Shown piece by piece: positions 26,501 through 34,044 of a DNA stretch of 64,000 nucleotides. The notes below the pieces were generated by a model. It saw nothing but the letters and a program-made list of their open reading frames with translations, searched no databases and was not told the origin of the DNA. The stretch covers positions 1 to 64,000 of the forward strand of contig JADJVH010000015.1 in the NCBI GenBank assembly GCA_016716665.1. Reading direction: 5' to 3'. Origin of the DNA: Candidatus Opimibacter iunctus (lineage in GTDB: Bacteria; Bacteroidota; Bacteroidia; Chitinophagales; Saprospiraceae). Position 1 is the first letter of the stretch. Each line of letters starts with the position of its first letter. Position numbers and translations under genes: made by a program.

Positions 26501-27164
26501 GGGTAAAGCCAAAACAATGATTGTGGATCTGACAGGAAAATTCCTGACTAAAGATCATCGGGTGAGGATACGGACCAATATGGAAATATACTGGGATGAA
26601 ATATTCTTTGCACCTAAGGCCATTCCTGAGGAAGTATCATCAACTGCATTGAAACCAGTGAGCGCTGATTTACATTATCGTGGATTTTCAAGGTTGTACC
26701 GTAAGGGTGGCCAGTATGGCCCGCATTGGTTTGACTACAGCACTGTCAGCACCGGTCAGAAGTGGCGCGACCTTATAGGCAATTACACGAAGTTTGGAGA
26801 TGTAGCCCCATTGCTCCACACAGTTGATGATCAATTGGTCATCATGAACTCAGGGGATGAAATGACCGTGACCTTTGATGCCAGTTCATTGCCACCAATA
26901 AAGGCGGGCTGGACGAGAGACTTTCTGATCTATAGCGAGGGCTGGATCAAGGATGGAGACTTCAACACTGCCCACGGTAAGACTGTGGAACCATTGCCTT
27001 TCCATGCAATGACAAGATATCCATACGGTGCGGACGAATCATTTCCGACCGATGCAATACATCAGGCATATCTGAGAACCTATAATACAAGGAAAGTCAA
27101 TACGACCAAGTTCAACAGGGAGATCCTGGATTACGATGCAGGGAAGCCAATAGGGGAAAGGTGA
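23580..27164 (+). CDS. Large TPR and FG-GAP lipoprotein with unrecognised C-terminal region
   Basis: A protein of 1194 residues. The N-terminus is a lipoprotein signal (IFVYSCQ), followed by at least three TPR units (residues 35-160: RSYLENGRLEEAETAYKQLIALAPDD, ANLALIYLRQGKYEEAKSKISKALKLAPDN). FG-GAP loops follow from about 310 to 690 (DYDGDGFVDVY, DYNNDGYPDLY, DADHDGDLDLL, DFDEDGDLDMV, DFDNDGFQDIL). A short ASPIC/UnbV-like segment comes next, then about 450 residues (from CAFLYTWDGERYVFSKDMMW) that I do not recognise. That part ends with HWFDYSTVSTGQKWRDLIGNYTKFGDVAPLL and includes many Trp and Tyr residues. It begins 90 bp after the radical SAM gene. Domain order suggests a surface assembly or binding protein. 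Confidence 0.75.
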   Translation: MRTIISICLLAASMIFVYSCQENEQDKAQREAGIRSLRFNGRSYLENGRLEEAETAYKQLIALAPDDASAYANLALIYLRQGKYEEAKSKISKALKLAPDNPDIRMISARYFELVQDRDKAIDEVLKIVEQHPDYAIALYNLARLYDHPDDKEAIAEREKFLRKTQESTEANIVPRLELISLLIQKGDQAAATFELENLPKIFAEFPAQAKGFYNKTIDALHASDIATAKTNVVMMQNFLKVTTQYQSDLRELKGPDSDLIGNYVISLSDFERSYAGPGEAITDRIKFVDISDQVNLIASTGESRSGTSAEDRSSQFSLGDYDGDGFVDVYFSSYSERTKTSVKSLFWNRETTFQEQSSIAGIRHTGRESASIFADYNNDGYPDLYILRDGGNVLFKNSGEGVFSDVSKEAMVDTDSDGTKPLFLDADHDGDLDLLIIRPASNLLYRNNADGTFTEMAAVMGLGLPVSRCTDAAFADFDEDGDLDMVMSHEEGSNFLFSNDRHGRFTDLSSISGLGESGASQAVAVADYNNDGFNDLLFVSSAPGKSGLYTNKGDGTFKQDPAPWLKAIVDLVPKDAAFFDFDNDGFQDILIAGSPVSGEARSMRLFHNDSKGGFMDASALLPVSVTSGGQMETTDFDKDGDLDIFVADAKGKLHLLQNEGGNLNHYLTLKLVGLRDGNSKNNHFGIGAKVEIRSGELYQMKVVTEPVIHFGLGSRLKADVMRVTWTNGVAQNRFFPGTDQDLLELQSLKGSCAFLYTWDGERYVFSKDMMWRSALGMPLGIMGANTAYAPADPSKEYLKIPGEEMKMQDGKYIMQITEELWETAYFDNLELVVLDHPRTDQIFVDEKFTLPPYTNAYELYAVQRKFFPVAAVDGVGTNLLPQILEKDDVYISNFQLGTYQGIAAMHDLILDPGASLPSGDLLLYLNGWLFPSDASINYSLGQGEGIDVVSPQLQVLDKRGDWVTVIPNLGFPMGKAKTMIVDLTGKFLTKDHRVRIRTNMEIYWDEIFFAPKAIPEEVSSTALKPVSADLHYRGFSRLYRKGGQYGPHWFDYSTVSTGQKWRDLIGNYTKFGDVAPLLHTVDDQLVIMNSGDEMTVTFDASSLPPIKAGWTRDFLIYSEGWIKDGDFNTAHGKTVEPLPFHAMTRYPYGADESFPTDAIHQAYLRTYNTRKVNTTKFNREILDYDAGKPIGER

Positions 27165-27171
27165 TGTACCC

Positions 27172-27852
27172 TTAAGTGTTTAATATCCTCCCGTCTTCCA
27201 TCTCAATCACATGATCTGTCGCTTTCGCAAATTCCATGTCATGGGTCACGATCAGCAGCGTCTGTTGAAATTCGCGGGCTAACTTCTGGAAGAGTTCAAA
27301 GACGATTTCGCCATTTTTCTTGTCGAGATTTCCTGTTGGTTCATCGCCCATGATGATGATCGGGTCATTGATGAGTGCACGGGCTATCGCCACGCGTTGT
27401 TTCTGACCACCTGAAAGCTGGTTGGGCATTTTCAGCGCCTGGTCATCGATGCCAAAGATTTTTAGCTTTTCCATAGCCCTGTGCTCCAGTTCCTTTTCTG
27501 CATACTTTCCAAGTTTCAGCCCGGGGATCATGACATTTCTCAGCACGGAAAATTCATTTAACAGATAGTGGAACTGGAAGACAAACCCGATTTTTTCATT
27601 CCTGACCCGTGCGAGTTCAGCTTCATTCTTGAGCCGCATGGGATCGTTGTCTATCAGCAGGTCACCCTCGTAGTCTGTATCCATGGTGGAAAGGATATAC
27701 AGTAAGGTTGATTTGCCACATCCTGATTTGCCTACAATGGAGGTAAAATCTCCTTTGTCAACTGAAAAACTAACATCCTTGAGTACATGCTGTTGTTGTG
27801 CCCCGTCAAAGTGCTTGTTGATTTTTATAGCTTGTATTACTTTGTCTGCCAT
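27172..27852 (-). CDS. ABC transporter ATPase, LolD/MacB type
   Basis: A protein of 226 residues with Walker A GKSGCGKST (about 41-49), Q-loop FVFQFHYLLNEFSVLRN, signature LSGGQKQRV, Walker B IIIMGDEPTGNLD and switch histidine VTHD. The sequence is closest to the LolD/MacB/FtsE branch, which drives mechanotransmission rather than true transport. It starts two bases before the permease stop and forms an operon with permease and adaptor, a MacAB-like tripartite exporter or lipoprotein-release system. It converges with the large FG-GAP gene with only 7 bp between the stops. Confidence 0.9.
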   Translation of the reverse strand: MADKVIQAIKINKHFDGAQQQHVLKDVSFSVDKGDFTSIVGKSGCGKSTLLYILSTMDTDYEGDLLIDNDPMRLKNEAELARVRNEKIGFVFQFHYLLNEFSVLRNVMIPGLKLGKYAEKELEHRAMEKLKIFGIDDQALKMPNQLSGGQKQRVAIARALINDPIIIMGDEPTGNLDKKNGEIVFELFQKLAREFQQTLLIVTHDMEFAKATDHVIEMEDGRILNT

Positions 27853-27853
27853 C

Positions 27854-29113
27854 CTATTTGCCTCTAATGATCACCACCGGATCTACCTTGCTTGCTTTGC
27901 GCGAAGGAAGATAGCCTGCCAGATATGTTGTGAAGATGCCAAATGCCGCACCGATGATATAAAACTTGATATTATAATTGACCGGATAGGTGTTGATGCT
28001 GGGCAGGGCGGCTGTCTCAAAGGGAATCTGGTCTATGAAGGAAGAAGCTAAAAACCCAAAGACCAATCCAAAGGATACGCCGATCACGCCGATACTGATC
28101 GCAATCATGATGAAAATGCGCTTGACATCCCTGCCAGAAAAGCCAGTGGCTTTGAGGATGGCGATGGAGTCCATTTTTTCATAGATCATCATGTTGAGGA
28201 TATTGTAGATCCCGAATCCCGCTACAATCAATAGTGTAATGCCGACTGCATAAGAGATAATGGAACGTACAGAACTTCCTGTCTCAAATTGCGCATTGGC
28301 GGTCTGGATATCTTCGGCATCTACTTCGTAGCGGGCCCGATATTCCTTAGCCATCGCCGGGGCAAGGCTCATATCCTTGAGTTTGACCTGGATGTCAGTG
28401 ATGTAGGTTCTTGGTTCGCCAAGGAGTTTTTGAGCAGTGCTGATCGACGTATAACTATTGATTTTGTCTACATCGGCTATCCCTGACTGGAAATACCCCA
28501 CTACTTTCAATTGCTGGCGATCACCCCTTGCCGTGGTCACCTGGACTACATCCCCGATTTTGGCGAGCATTTTGTCTGCTGCAGACTTACCCAGGATGAT
28601 ACTGTTAGGGATGTTCTTGAGATCGATATAATTTCCGGCGGTGACGTAGGTACTAAAAAAGAAAAGTTTGTTTTCCGCCTCGACATCTACACCATTGATG
28701 ACCCCGGTGACATCAATGGCACCAACATTATAAAATACCTGGGCTGAAATTTTTGGAGCCAGTCCCAATACCCTGTCGTCCTTTTCTATGGAGTTCATGA
28801 TCGGATCGACGTTGTATATTTCAAGTCTCCTGCCATAAGGTTTTACGGAACGGATAAAATGATAATACCCTTTGTATCCTGCGGCCAGTTGGACAGGCTG
28901 AGCCGGTGAAGGTTTTAGTTCGTTGTAGAGTTTGATATGGGGTGTCCTGTTGAGGATCAGCCCGTCGAGCATATCATTGAGGCCATTCATAAACCCCAGC
29001 AAGGTGATGAACATGGTGATGCTAAAGGCCACCCCAACGGCGGCAACCATAGTTTGTCTCCACCTGGCCATCGAAAGGGCCAGCGCTATGCGGGCGAGCA
29101 ATTTGTATTTCAT
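27854..29113 (-). CDS. FtsX-like ABC permease
   Basis: A protein of 419 residues with the FtsX/MacB layout: one N-terminal helix (AVGVAFSITMFITLLGFMNGL), a long periplasmic domain (residues 50-270), and three C-terminal helices (IISYAVGITLLIVAGFGIYNIL, IFIMIAISIGVIGVSFGLVFGF, FYIIGAAFGIFTTYLAGYLPS). The MIYEKMDSIAILKATGFSGRDVKRIF signature is typical of the family. The ATPase gene follows directly and the adaptor gene overlaps its start by four bases, so a three-gene unit is clear. The cargo is not predictable from sequence. Confidence 0.9.
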   Translation of the reverse strand: MKYKLLARIALALSMARWRQTMVAAVGVAFSITMFITLLGFMNGLNDMLDGLILNRTPHIKLYNELKPSPAQPVQLAAGYKGYYHFIRSVKPYGRRLEIYNVDPIMNSIEKDDRVLGLAPKISAQVFYNVGAIDVTGVINGVDVEAENKLFFFSTYVTAGNYIDLKNIPNSIILGKSAADKMLAKIGDVVQVTTARGDRQQLKVVGYFQSGIADVDKINSYTSISTAQKLLGEPRTYITDIQVKLKDMSLAPAMAKEYRARYEVDAEDIQTANAQFETGSSVRSIISYAVGITLLIVAGFGIYNILNMMIYEKMDSIAILKATGFSGRDVKRIFIMIAISIGVIGVSFGLVFGFLASSFIDQIPFETAALPSINTYPVNYNIKFYIIGAAFGIFTTYLAGYLPSRKASKVDPVVIIRGK

Positions 29114-30192
29114 GATCCCGGACGGATAAGGAGATCCTGCTCACTGACGCCTTCAAGGATTTCGGCTTTCAGATAATCCTTCACACCTGTCTTTATCGTC
29201 AATGTATCGCCGGCCTTGTTGATGACAAACTGGTCATTGAGGATGTATTGCCTTGGCAGGGTGAGCACATTTTCCTTGACCTGGAGGATGATGTTGGCCT
29301 CAAGGCTCAGGTTGGGGTATAATGCGGGAGGAGGGTTGACGAAAACAGCCTCCACTGTGGCGGTCTTGGTCCGTTCGTTCAGGATAGGGTTTATCTTGGT
29401 GATCATGGCATCAAAGACCTGGCCCTTATAGCTGTCCATTGAGATCTTTACCTGCTGCCCAGGCCTGATGACTGTGATATCATATTCATCGACCTGTAGT
29501 TCGATGATAAAGTCAGAAGCATCGCCTATGATCGCAAGGGCGGTCTGTGTATTGACCATTTCCCCTTGTTCTTTCAGCATGGAATAAATTTTTCCATTGA
29601 TATTACTGGTGACGGTAAAATCACTTTCATTGGATTGGGTGATCTGAAGGTTCTTTTGGGCTTGTTTAGACATGATATCAAGCCTTCGTTTTTCGTCTGT
29701 GTATCTCAGTTGGGCTGCAGCATAAGCTGTTTTGGAATTTTGAAAGTTAAGTTGAGCCCTTTCTACCTCCACTTTTGACCCAAGGTTCTGGGCCCATAGG
29801 TCCTGCTGTCGGACCATGAGTAGTGAATCATTCTGAAGCCTGCTCCTGGCGAGATTGATATTGAGCTTGAGTTCATCGAGTTTTCCCTGGTTGGTCCGGA
29901 TATCAGCAAGGTCAGCGGCCAATTGTGCGTTTTCCCTGGTCAGTTTGGAGGCTTCATTGAGAATTGTAAAAAGCGGGCTTCCTCTCTTCACTGTGTCGCC
30001 TTCATCGACCCATACGCGGGCCAGCAGGCCGTTGACGGTTGAAAACACCTGGTATTGGTTTTTGCTCTTGAGGGTGCCGGAGGCGTAAACGGACTCGGTG
30101 ATATTTTCCTTTCGGGGGGAGGTTGATTCAACAGTTTCCTTGCATCCTGCCAATATCAGGAGCGGGATGCACAGGATCAGAATTGGTTTCAT
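29110..30192 (-). CDS. HlyD/MacA-type periplasmic adaptor lipoprotein
   Basis: A protein of 360 residues with a lipobox (LILAGC), a lipoyl/barrel-sandwich half (VNGLLARVWVDEGDTVKRGSPLFTIL), a coiled-coil hairpin (residues 95-190), the second lipoyl half (VTSNINGKIYSMLKEQGEMVNTQ) and a beta-barrel (VDEYDITVIRPGQQVKISMDSY). Such adaptors link inner-membrane ABC permeases with outer-membrane exit ducts. It is the promoter-proximal gene of the adaptor-permease-ATPase operon. The ATG at 30192 is preferred over the frame start at 30201, since it opens directly on the signal peptide. Confidence 0.88.
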   Translation of the reverse strand: MKPILILCIPLLILAGCKETVESTSPRKENITESVYASGTLKSKNQYQVFSTVNGLLARVWVDEGDTVKRGSPLFTILNEASKLTRENAQLAADLADIRTNQGKLDELKLNINLARSRLQNDSLLMVRQQDLWAQNLGSKVEVERAQLNFQNSKTAYAAAQLRYTDEKRRLDIMSKQAQKNLQITQSNESDFTVTSNINGKIYSMLKEQGEMVNTQTALAIIGDASDFIIELQVDEYDITVIRPGQQVKISMDSYKGQVFDAMITKINPILNERTKTATVEAVFVNPPPALYPNLSLEANIILQVKENVLTLPRQYILNDQFVINKAGDTLTIKTGVKDYLKAEILEGVSEQDLLIRPGS

Positions 30193-30286
30193 AGTCCACA
30201 AGATAATAGCTTAGGGATAGAGAAAGTTTTGAATCTTTACTATTTATAAGTGTTAAAAACAATGGTTTTGGTAAAATTACGGTCAA

Positions 30287-32053
30287 ATGAGATTTGTTGA
30301 TCATACACGACTGCATTACCTATTGGTTTTCTCATTAGCCATCCTGCTCTATGGTAATACCTTGCACCATGCCTTTGTGCTGGACGATGATGCGGTGATC
30401 GTTCGGAACACCTTTGTACAGCAGGGTGCCGGAGGTATCAAGGCTATTTTTTCAATGATAGTTTTGCGGGGTTTGAGCGTATTGGCCAGGGGGCAAGCAT
30501 CCTCGAAGGCGGCCGGTACAGGCCATTGTCACTTGCCTTTTTTGCCTTGATATATGCATTGGCAGGCCCCAATCCGCTTCCTTTCCATTTGTTCAATATA
30601 CTGGCATATGGGATCACAGGGCTCATCCTGTACAGGATCATCTCCACTATATTCCACAAGCTGGGTTCCGGCAATGCACTGGCTTTGCTCATTACGGCAT
30701 TGTTTCTTGCTCATCCGGTGCACACTGAAGTAGTGGCCAATATCAAGAGTGCTGATGAGATCCTTGCGTTGTTATTTGGCCTGAGTGCCATGCTTTGCCT
30801 CCTGACAGCGTATGATACCGGAAAGAGATTCCCACTGTGGCTTTCCGGTGTATTTATGCTCCTTGCGTGCCTGTCAAAGGAAAGTGCCATTACGTTTCTC
30901 ATCACTATACCTTTAGTGCTGTGGTTTTTCCGCAAAGCCAGTCTCCGGTGGACAGGATTTTATACCATACCGCTGGTCCTGGGTGCTGCAGTTTTTTTAA
31001 TGCTGAGGGAATCCGCTCTGGGTGGGCTTGCTGCAGGGACGATGATGAGTGATCCGTTGAATAATCCTTTTCTGCAGTGGGATGGTCAGGTATGGATTCC
31101 GTGTTCGATGTTAGTCAAAGCAGCCACTATCCTGTATACCTTCTGGAAATATGTCTGGCTCATCATCATCCCATTTCCGCTGACCCACGATTATTATCCG
31201 TTTCATATCGCGCTCCAGTCTTTCTCCAGCCCCGGTGCTATAGGAGGGCTTACCCTATTCGTTGCGTTCCTTTTGATTGGAATCTTTAGTTTATTGAAGA
31301 AGACAATTGAAGGGTATGGCATCCTCTTTCCTGCTCACCCTGGTCCTCACAGCAAATGTGCTTTTTCCGGTAGGCACCTTTATGGCTGAAAGGTTTTTAT
31401 TCCTTCCCTCACTTGGATTGATCCTATCGATCGTATTGCTAGGTTGGAGAATGGCAGGAGCTGACAAATCAAGATTATTATTTGTGGCCGTGGGCTTTGT
31501 GCTTGTTGTCTTTTCAGTGATGACCGTAATGCGCAACCAGGCCTGGAAGGACAATGAAACGCTACTGCGCACAGATGTCCGGTATTCACCCAATAGTGCC
31601 AAGCTGCAAAATGACCTGGGTACAATCCTTCTCGACAAAGCATTAAAGGAAAGTGACCCCTCCACCCGTAAATCATTGCTTCATGAAGCCTTGCCTCACC
31701 TGCAAAAGGCAAATGAGTTGCATCCAACTTACTACGATGCAATGCTGGCCTATGGTGCCTGCGCCTATTATGCAGAGCAGTATCCGCTGTCGGTAGATGC
31801 TTATCGCCGGGCTTCCCGATTATATCCTGGCGATTCTAAATCCAGTACAGGGTTGGTATATGCATTACAGGCCTATGGAAAAGATCAATGGACAAAAGGG
31901 GATACTACCATCGCATTCAAATCACTCAGGGAGGCATGGACGCTTCAGCCAGACACTGCTGTAGCAAGGCAGCTCTCCAAATACTATGAGGCAGTGGGTG
32001 AAATGGAAATAAGTAAGGGGTGGATTGCCAGGGTACGCCAGGGGATTAGGTGA
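30287..32053 (+). CDS. TMTC-like polytopic membrane protein with TPR C-terminus, two frameshifts
   Basis: About 590 residues in three frames. Around ten membrane helices carry GNTLHHAFVLDDDAVIVRN near the N-terminus, GRYRPLSLAFFALIYALAG, FLAHPVHTEVVANIKSADEILALLFG and CLSKESAITFL. These are hallmark motifs of the TMTC/GT-C family, whose eukaryotic members are O-mannosyltransferases. The acidic DDD motif after the first helix is the likely catalytic site. The C-terminal 180 residues are TPR-like (LQNDLGTILLDKALKES, ALPHLQKANELHPTYYDAMLAYGACAYYAEQYPLSVDAYRRA). Frames break near 30470 and near 31310. Divergent from the export operon; the acceptor protein is unknown. Confidence 0.75.
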
Positions 32054-32095
32054 TATGCATGTATTCACCGGCATGTACATTCTAAACGGATAGGG

Positions 32096-32509
32096 TCATT
32101 CTTTCCTGAATTGTAATTGTATCAGGACCGCATTGATATTCCCTTCCAGTGTAAGGACATCTCCGTCTATCGAAAATCCATACGTAGCAGGCGCACCAGC
32201 TTTGGGCGTGATCGTGACTTCATCGCATGATGAATTGACTGTATACGCTCAAACCGCTGATTCGCTGCCACCTATAAGGTAGGTGATGTCAAAGGTATAA
32301 TCGCCCTGGCTCCCATCCAGTTTCTTAAACTCGAGCGTGGCACCGGTGATGAAGATGGTATCTCCAAAAAACTCTTCGCCATCTTCCTTCCAGGATTCAC
32401 AATTCCACACCCCTTCCAGTTTGGCGCATGCAGATGGATCTTCATCCTTTTTACAGGCCATCATCAGGACAAGCCAAAGGCCCAGACCTACAATTTTCAT
32501 TGTACTCAT
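32096..32509 (-). CDS. Small lipoprotein, lipocalin-like, one frameshift
   Basis: A protein of about 135 residues after frame repair. The signal peptide ends in LMMAC. The mature part (LEGVWNCESWKEDGEEFFGDT, LEFKKLDGSQGDYTFDITY) resembles the small lipocalin-like lipoproteins common in Bacteroidota. The frame stops early at 32249 (GGSESAV). Another frame continues with EVTITPKAG, TYGFSIDGDVLTLEGNINAVLIQLQFRKE and stops at 32096. The break lies near 32230-32245. Function unknown; it converges with the TMTC-like gene. Confidence 0.6.
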
Positions 32510-32965
32510 TATCGAATGATTTATTGGTTACGAATGAAAAAGGGATGAGAAACGAAGGGGGGAGCACTGCGAATATAGGGAATATTAATATATATATGTT
32601 TTTTATTTGGTTAGGAGGTTAGGAGGTTAGGGGTTTATGGGTTGATATGTTTATGGGTTGATATGTTATGGGTTGATGGGTTGATGAGTTAATGAGTTTA
32701 TTGGTTTATTTCCTTTTGTTAATAAATCAAATGTTATTGGTAGCCTCCGGCTGCCAATTGCAGGAACAGTATTGGCTGTGGCATTGGAATAAAATTGACA
32801 GCAGCCTCCTGGCTGCCAGGGAAACCTGTATCACCTTCTTCCATGCGCACACCCATGCCCATACTTCTCACGTTCTCACGTTCTCACCCCCCCCATGCTT
32901 CTTACTTTCTCACTGTCTTACCGTCTTACACGTTTTCACGACAGCCTGCTGTCAGGTGAAAACCC
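32510..32965. repeat. Non-coding stretch with 7-8-bp degenerate repeats
   Basis: No gene is seen. At 32612-32705 GGTTAGGA and TGGGTTGA type words repeat about every 8 bp (GGTTAGGAGGTTAGG, ATGGGTTGATGGGTTGATG). At 32868-32940 TTCTCACG-type words repeat in the same way, in the reverse sense of the GTGAGAA words after lipA. The end of the stretch holds the lipA promoter. Confidence 0.55.
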
Positions 32966-32973
32966 TAACTTTG
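32966..32973 (+). promoter_or_regulatory. -7 promoter element TAACTTTG of lipA
   Basis: An exact TAnnTTTG match, with seven bases between it and the lipA ATG at 32981. Transcription would start at or within one or two bases of the start codon, suggesting a leaderless message. Confidence 0.5.
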
Positions 32974-32980
32974 CACCCTT

Positions 32981-33850
32981 ATGATTGACCTGAACGTCAC
33001 AGAACCACAGCCCCGCTCACGCAAGCCCGACTGGTTGCGGGTCAAACTGCCTATCGGAGAGGAATACAAGAAGGTAAGGCAGCTGGTGGATACGTATAAT
33101 CTGCATACCATCTGCCAGAGTGGCAATTGCCCCAATATGGGTGAGTGCTGGGGTGCCGGTACAGCCACCTTTATGATCCTGGGCAATGTATGCACCCGGT
33201 CATGTTCCTTCTGCGCGGTCAAGACCGGCCGGCCAAATGAATATGATGTAGATGAGCCGCGTCGTGTCGCTGAAGCTATCGCCCTGATGAAAGTTAAGCA
33301 CGCCGTCATCACCTCTGTCAATCGTGACGAACTCAAAGACCGTGGCGCTGAAATCTGGTACCAGACCGTCACCCAGGTAAAGGAACTCTCTCCAACGACA
33401 ACCATCGAGACACTGATCCCGGATGTCAAATCCAACTGGGATGCCCTCATCCGCATGATCGAGGGTGGACAGGAAGTAGTCTCGCATAATATGGAAACCG
33501 TACCCCGCCTCTACAGGCTCGTCCGGCCGCAGGCAAAATTTGAACGGAGCCTTGAGCAGATCAAGCGTATCAAGGAATTTGGCAAGCGCACCAAATCCGG
33601 TATCATGGTTGGTCTCGGTGAGACGCATGAGGAGATGTTCCAGGCGATGGATGATCTCGCAGCCCATGGTTGTGATGTCCTCACGATAGGCCAATATCTG
33701 CAACCGACACCTATGCACCTGGCTGTTGCTGAGTTTGTGCATCCTGATACGTTTGCCATGTACAAGGAGGAAGGGATGAAGCGCGGCTTCGCGTTCGTGG
33801 AAAGTGGCCCTCTCGTGCGTTCGTCGTATCACGCCGAACGGCACTTGTAA
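32981..33850 (+). CDS. lipA: Lipoyl synthase
   Basis: A radical SAM enzyme that inserts two sulfurs into octanoyl groups on lipoyl domains of pyruvate dehydrogenase, 2-oxoglutarate dehydrogenase and the glycine cleavage system. The auxiliary cluster motif is CQSGNCPNMGEC (about residues 46-57), the radical SAM motif is CTRSCSFC (about 72-79), and the C-terminal RSSYHAERHL carries the conserved RSSY. The length of 289 residues is normal. It has its own -7 element immediately upstream. No lipB is seen nearby. Confidence 0.95.
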   Translation: MIDLNVTEPQPRSRKPDWLRVKLPIGEEYKKVRQLVDTYNLHTICQSGNCPNMGECWGAGTATFMILGNVCTRSCSFCAVKTGRPNEYDVDEPRRVAEAIALMKVKHAVITSVNRDELKDRGAEIWYQTVTQVKELSPTTTIETLIPDVKSNWDALIRMIEGGQEVVSHNMETVPRLYRLVRPQAKFERSLEQIKRIKEFGKRTKSGIMVGLGETHEEMFQAMDDLAAHGCDVLTIGQYLQPTPMHLAVAEFVHPDTFAMYKEEGMKRGFAFVESGPLVRSSYHAERHL

Positions 33851-33926
33851 GAAAGTAAGAAAGTGAGAAAGTAAGATGCAAGGTGCAAGGTGCAAGGGGC
33901 AAGGGACAGGGAGAGGTGTGGGTGTG
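33850..33926 (+). repeat. Octamer-type repeat after lipA
   Basis: GTAAGAAA-GTGAGAAA words repeat with a period of 8, passing into AAGGTGC/AAGGGGC words with a period of 7. It begins right at the lipA stop and fills most of the gap before recQ. The reverse sense of the same words occurs before lipA, and further copies lie at 57370-57436. Confidence 0.6.
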
Positions 33927-34044
33927 AGCATGATCATCGAAAATTTGCGGCATTTCAAAATCTGGATTTAGGTACTTGCTTTTTTGATCCGAATCCCCAT
34001 ATATTTATTGACCAGTAAAATCCAGTGAAAACAATCTTTTGACA

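Noticed and set aside
33200..33958. 252-residue minus-strand frame antisense to lipA
   Set aside because: It is a shadow of lipA codons and has no recognisable fold; lipA is certain.
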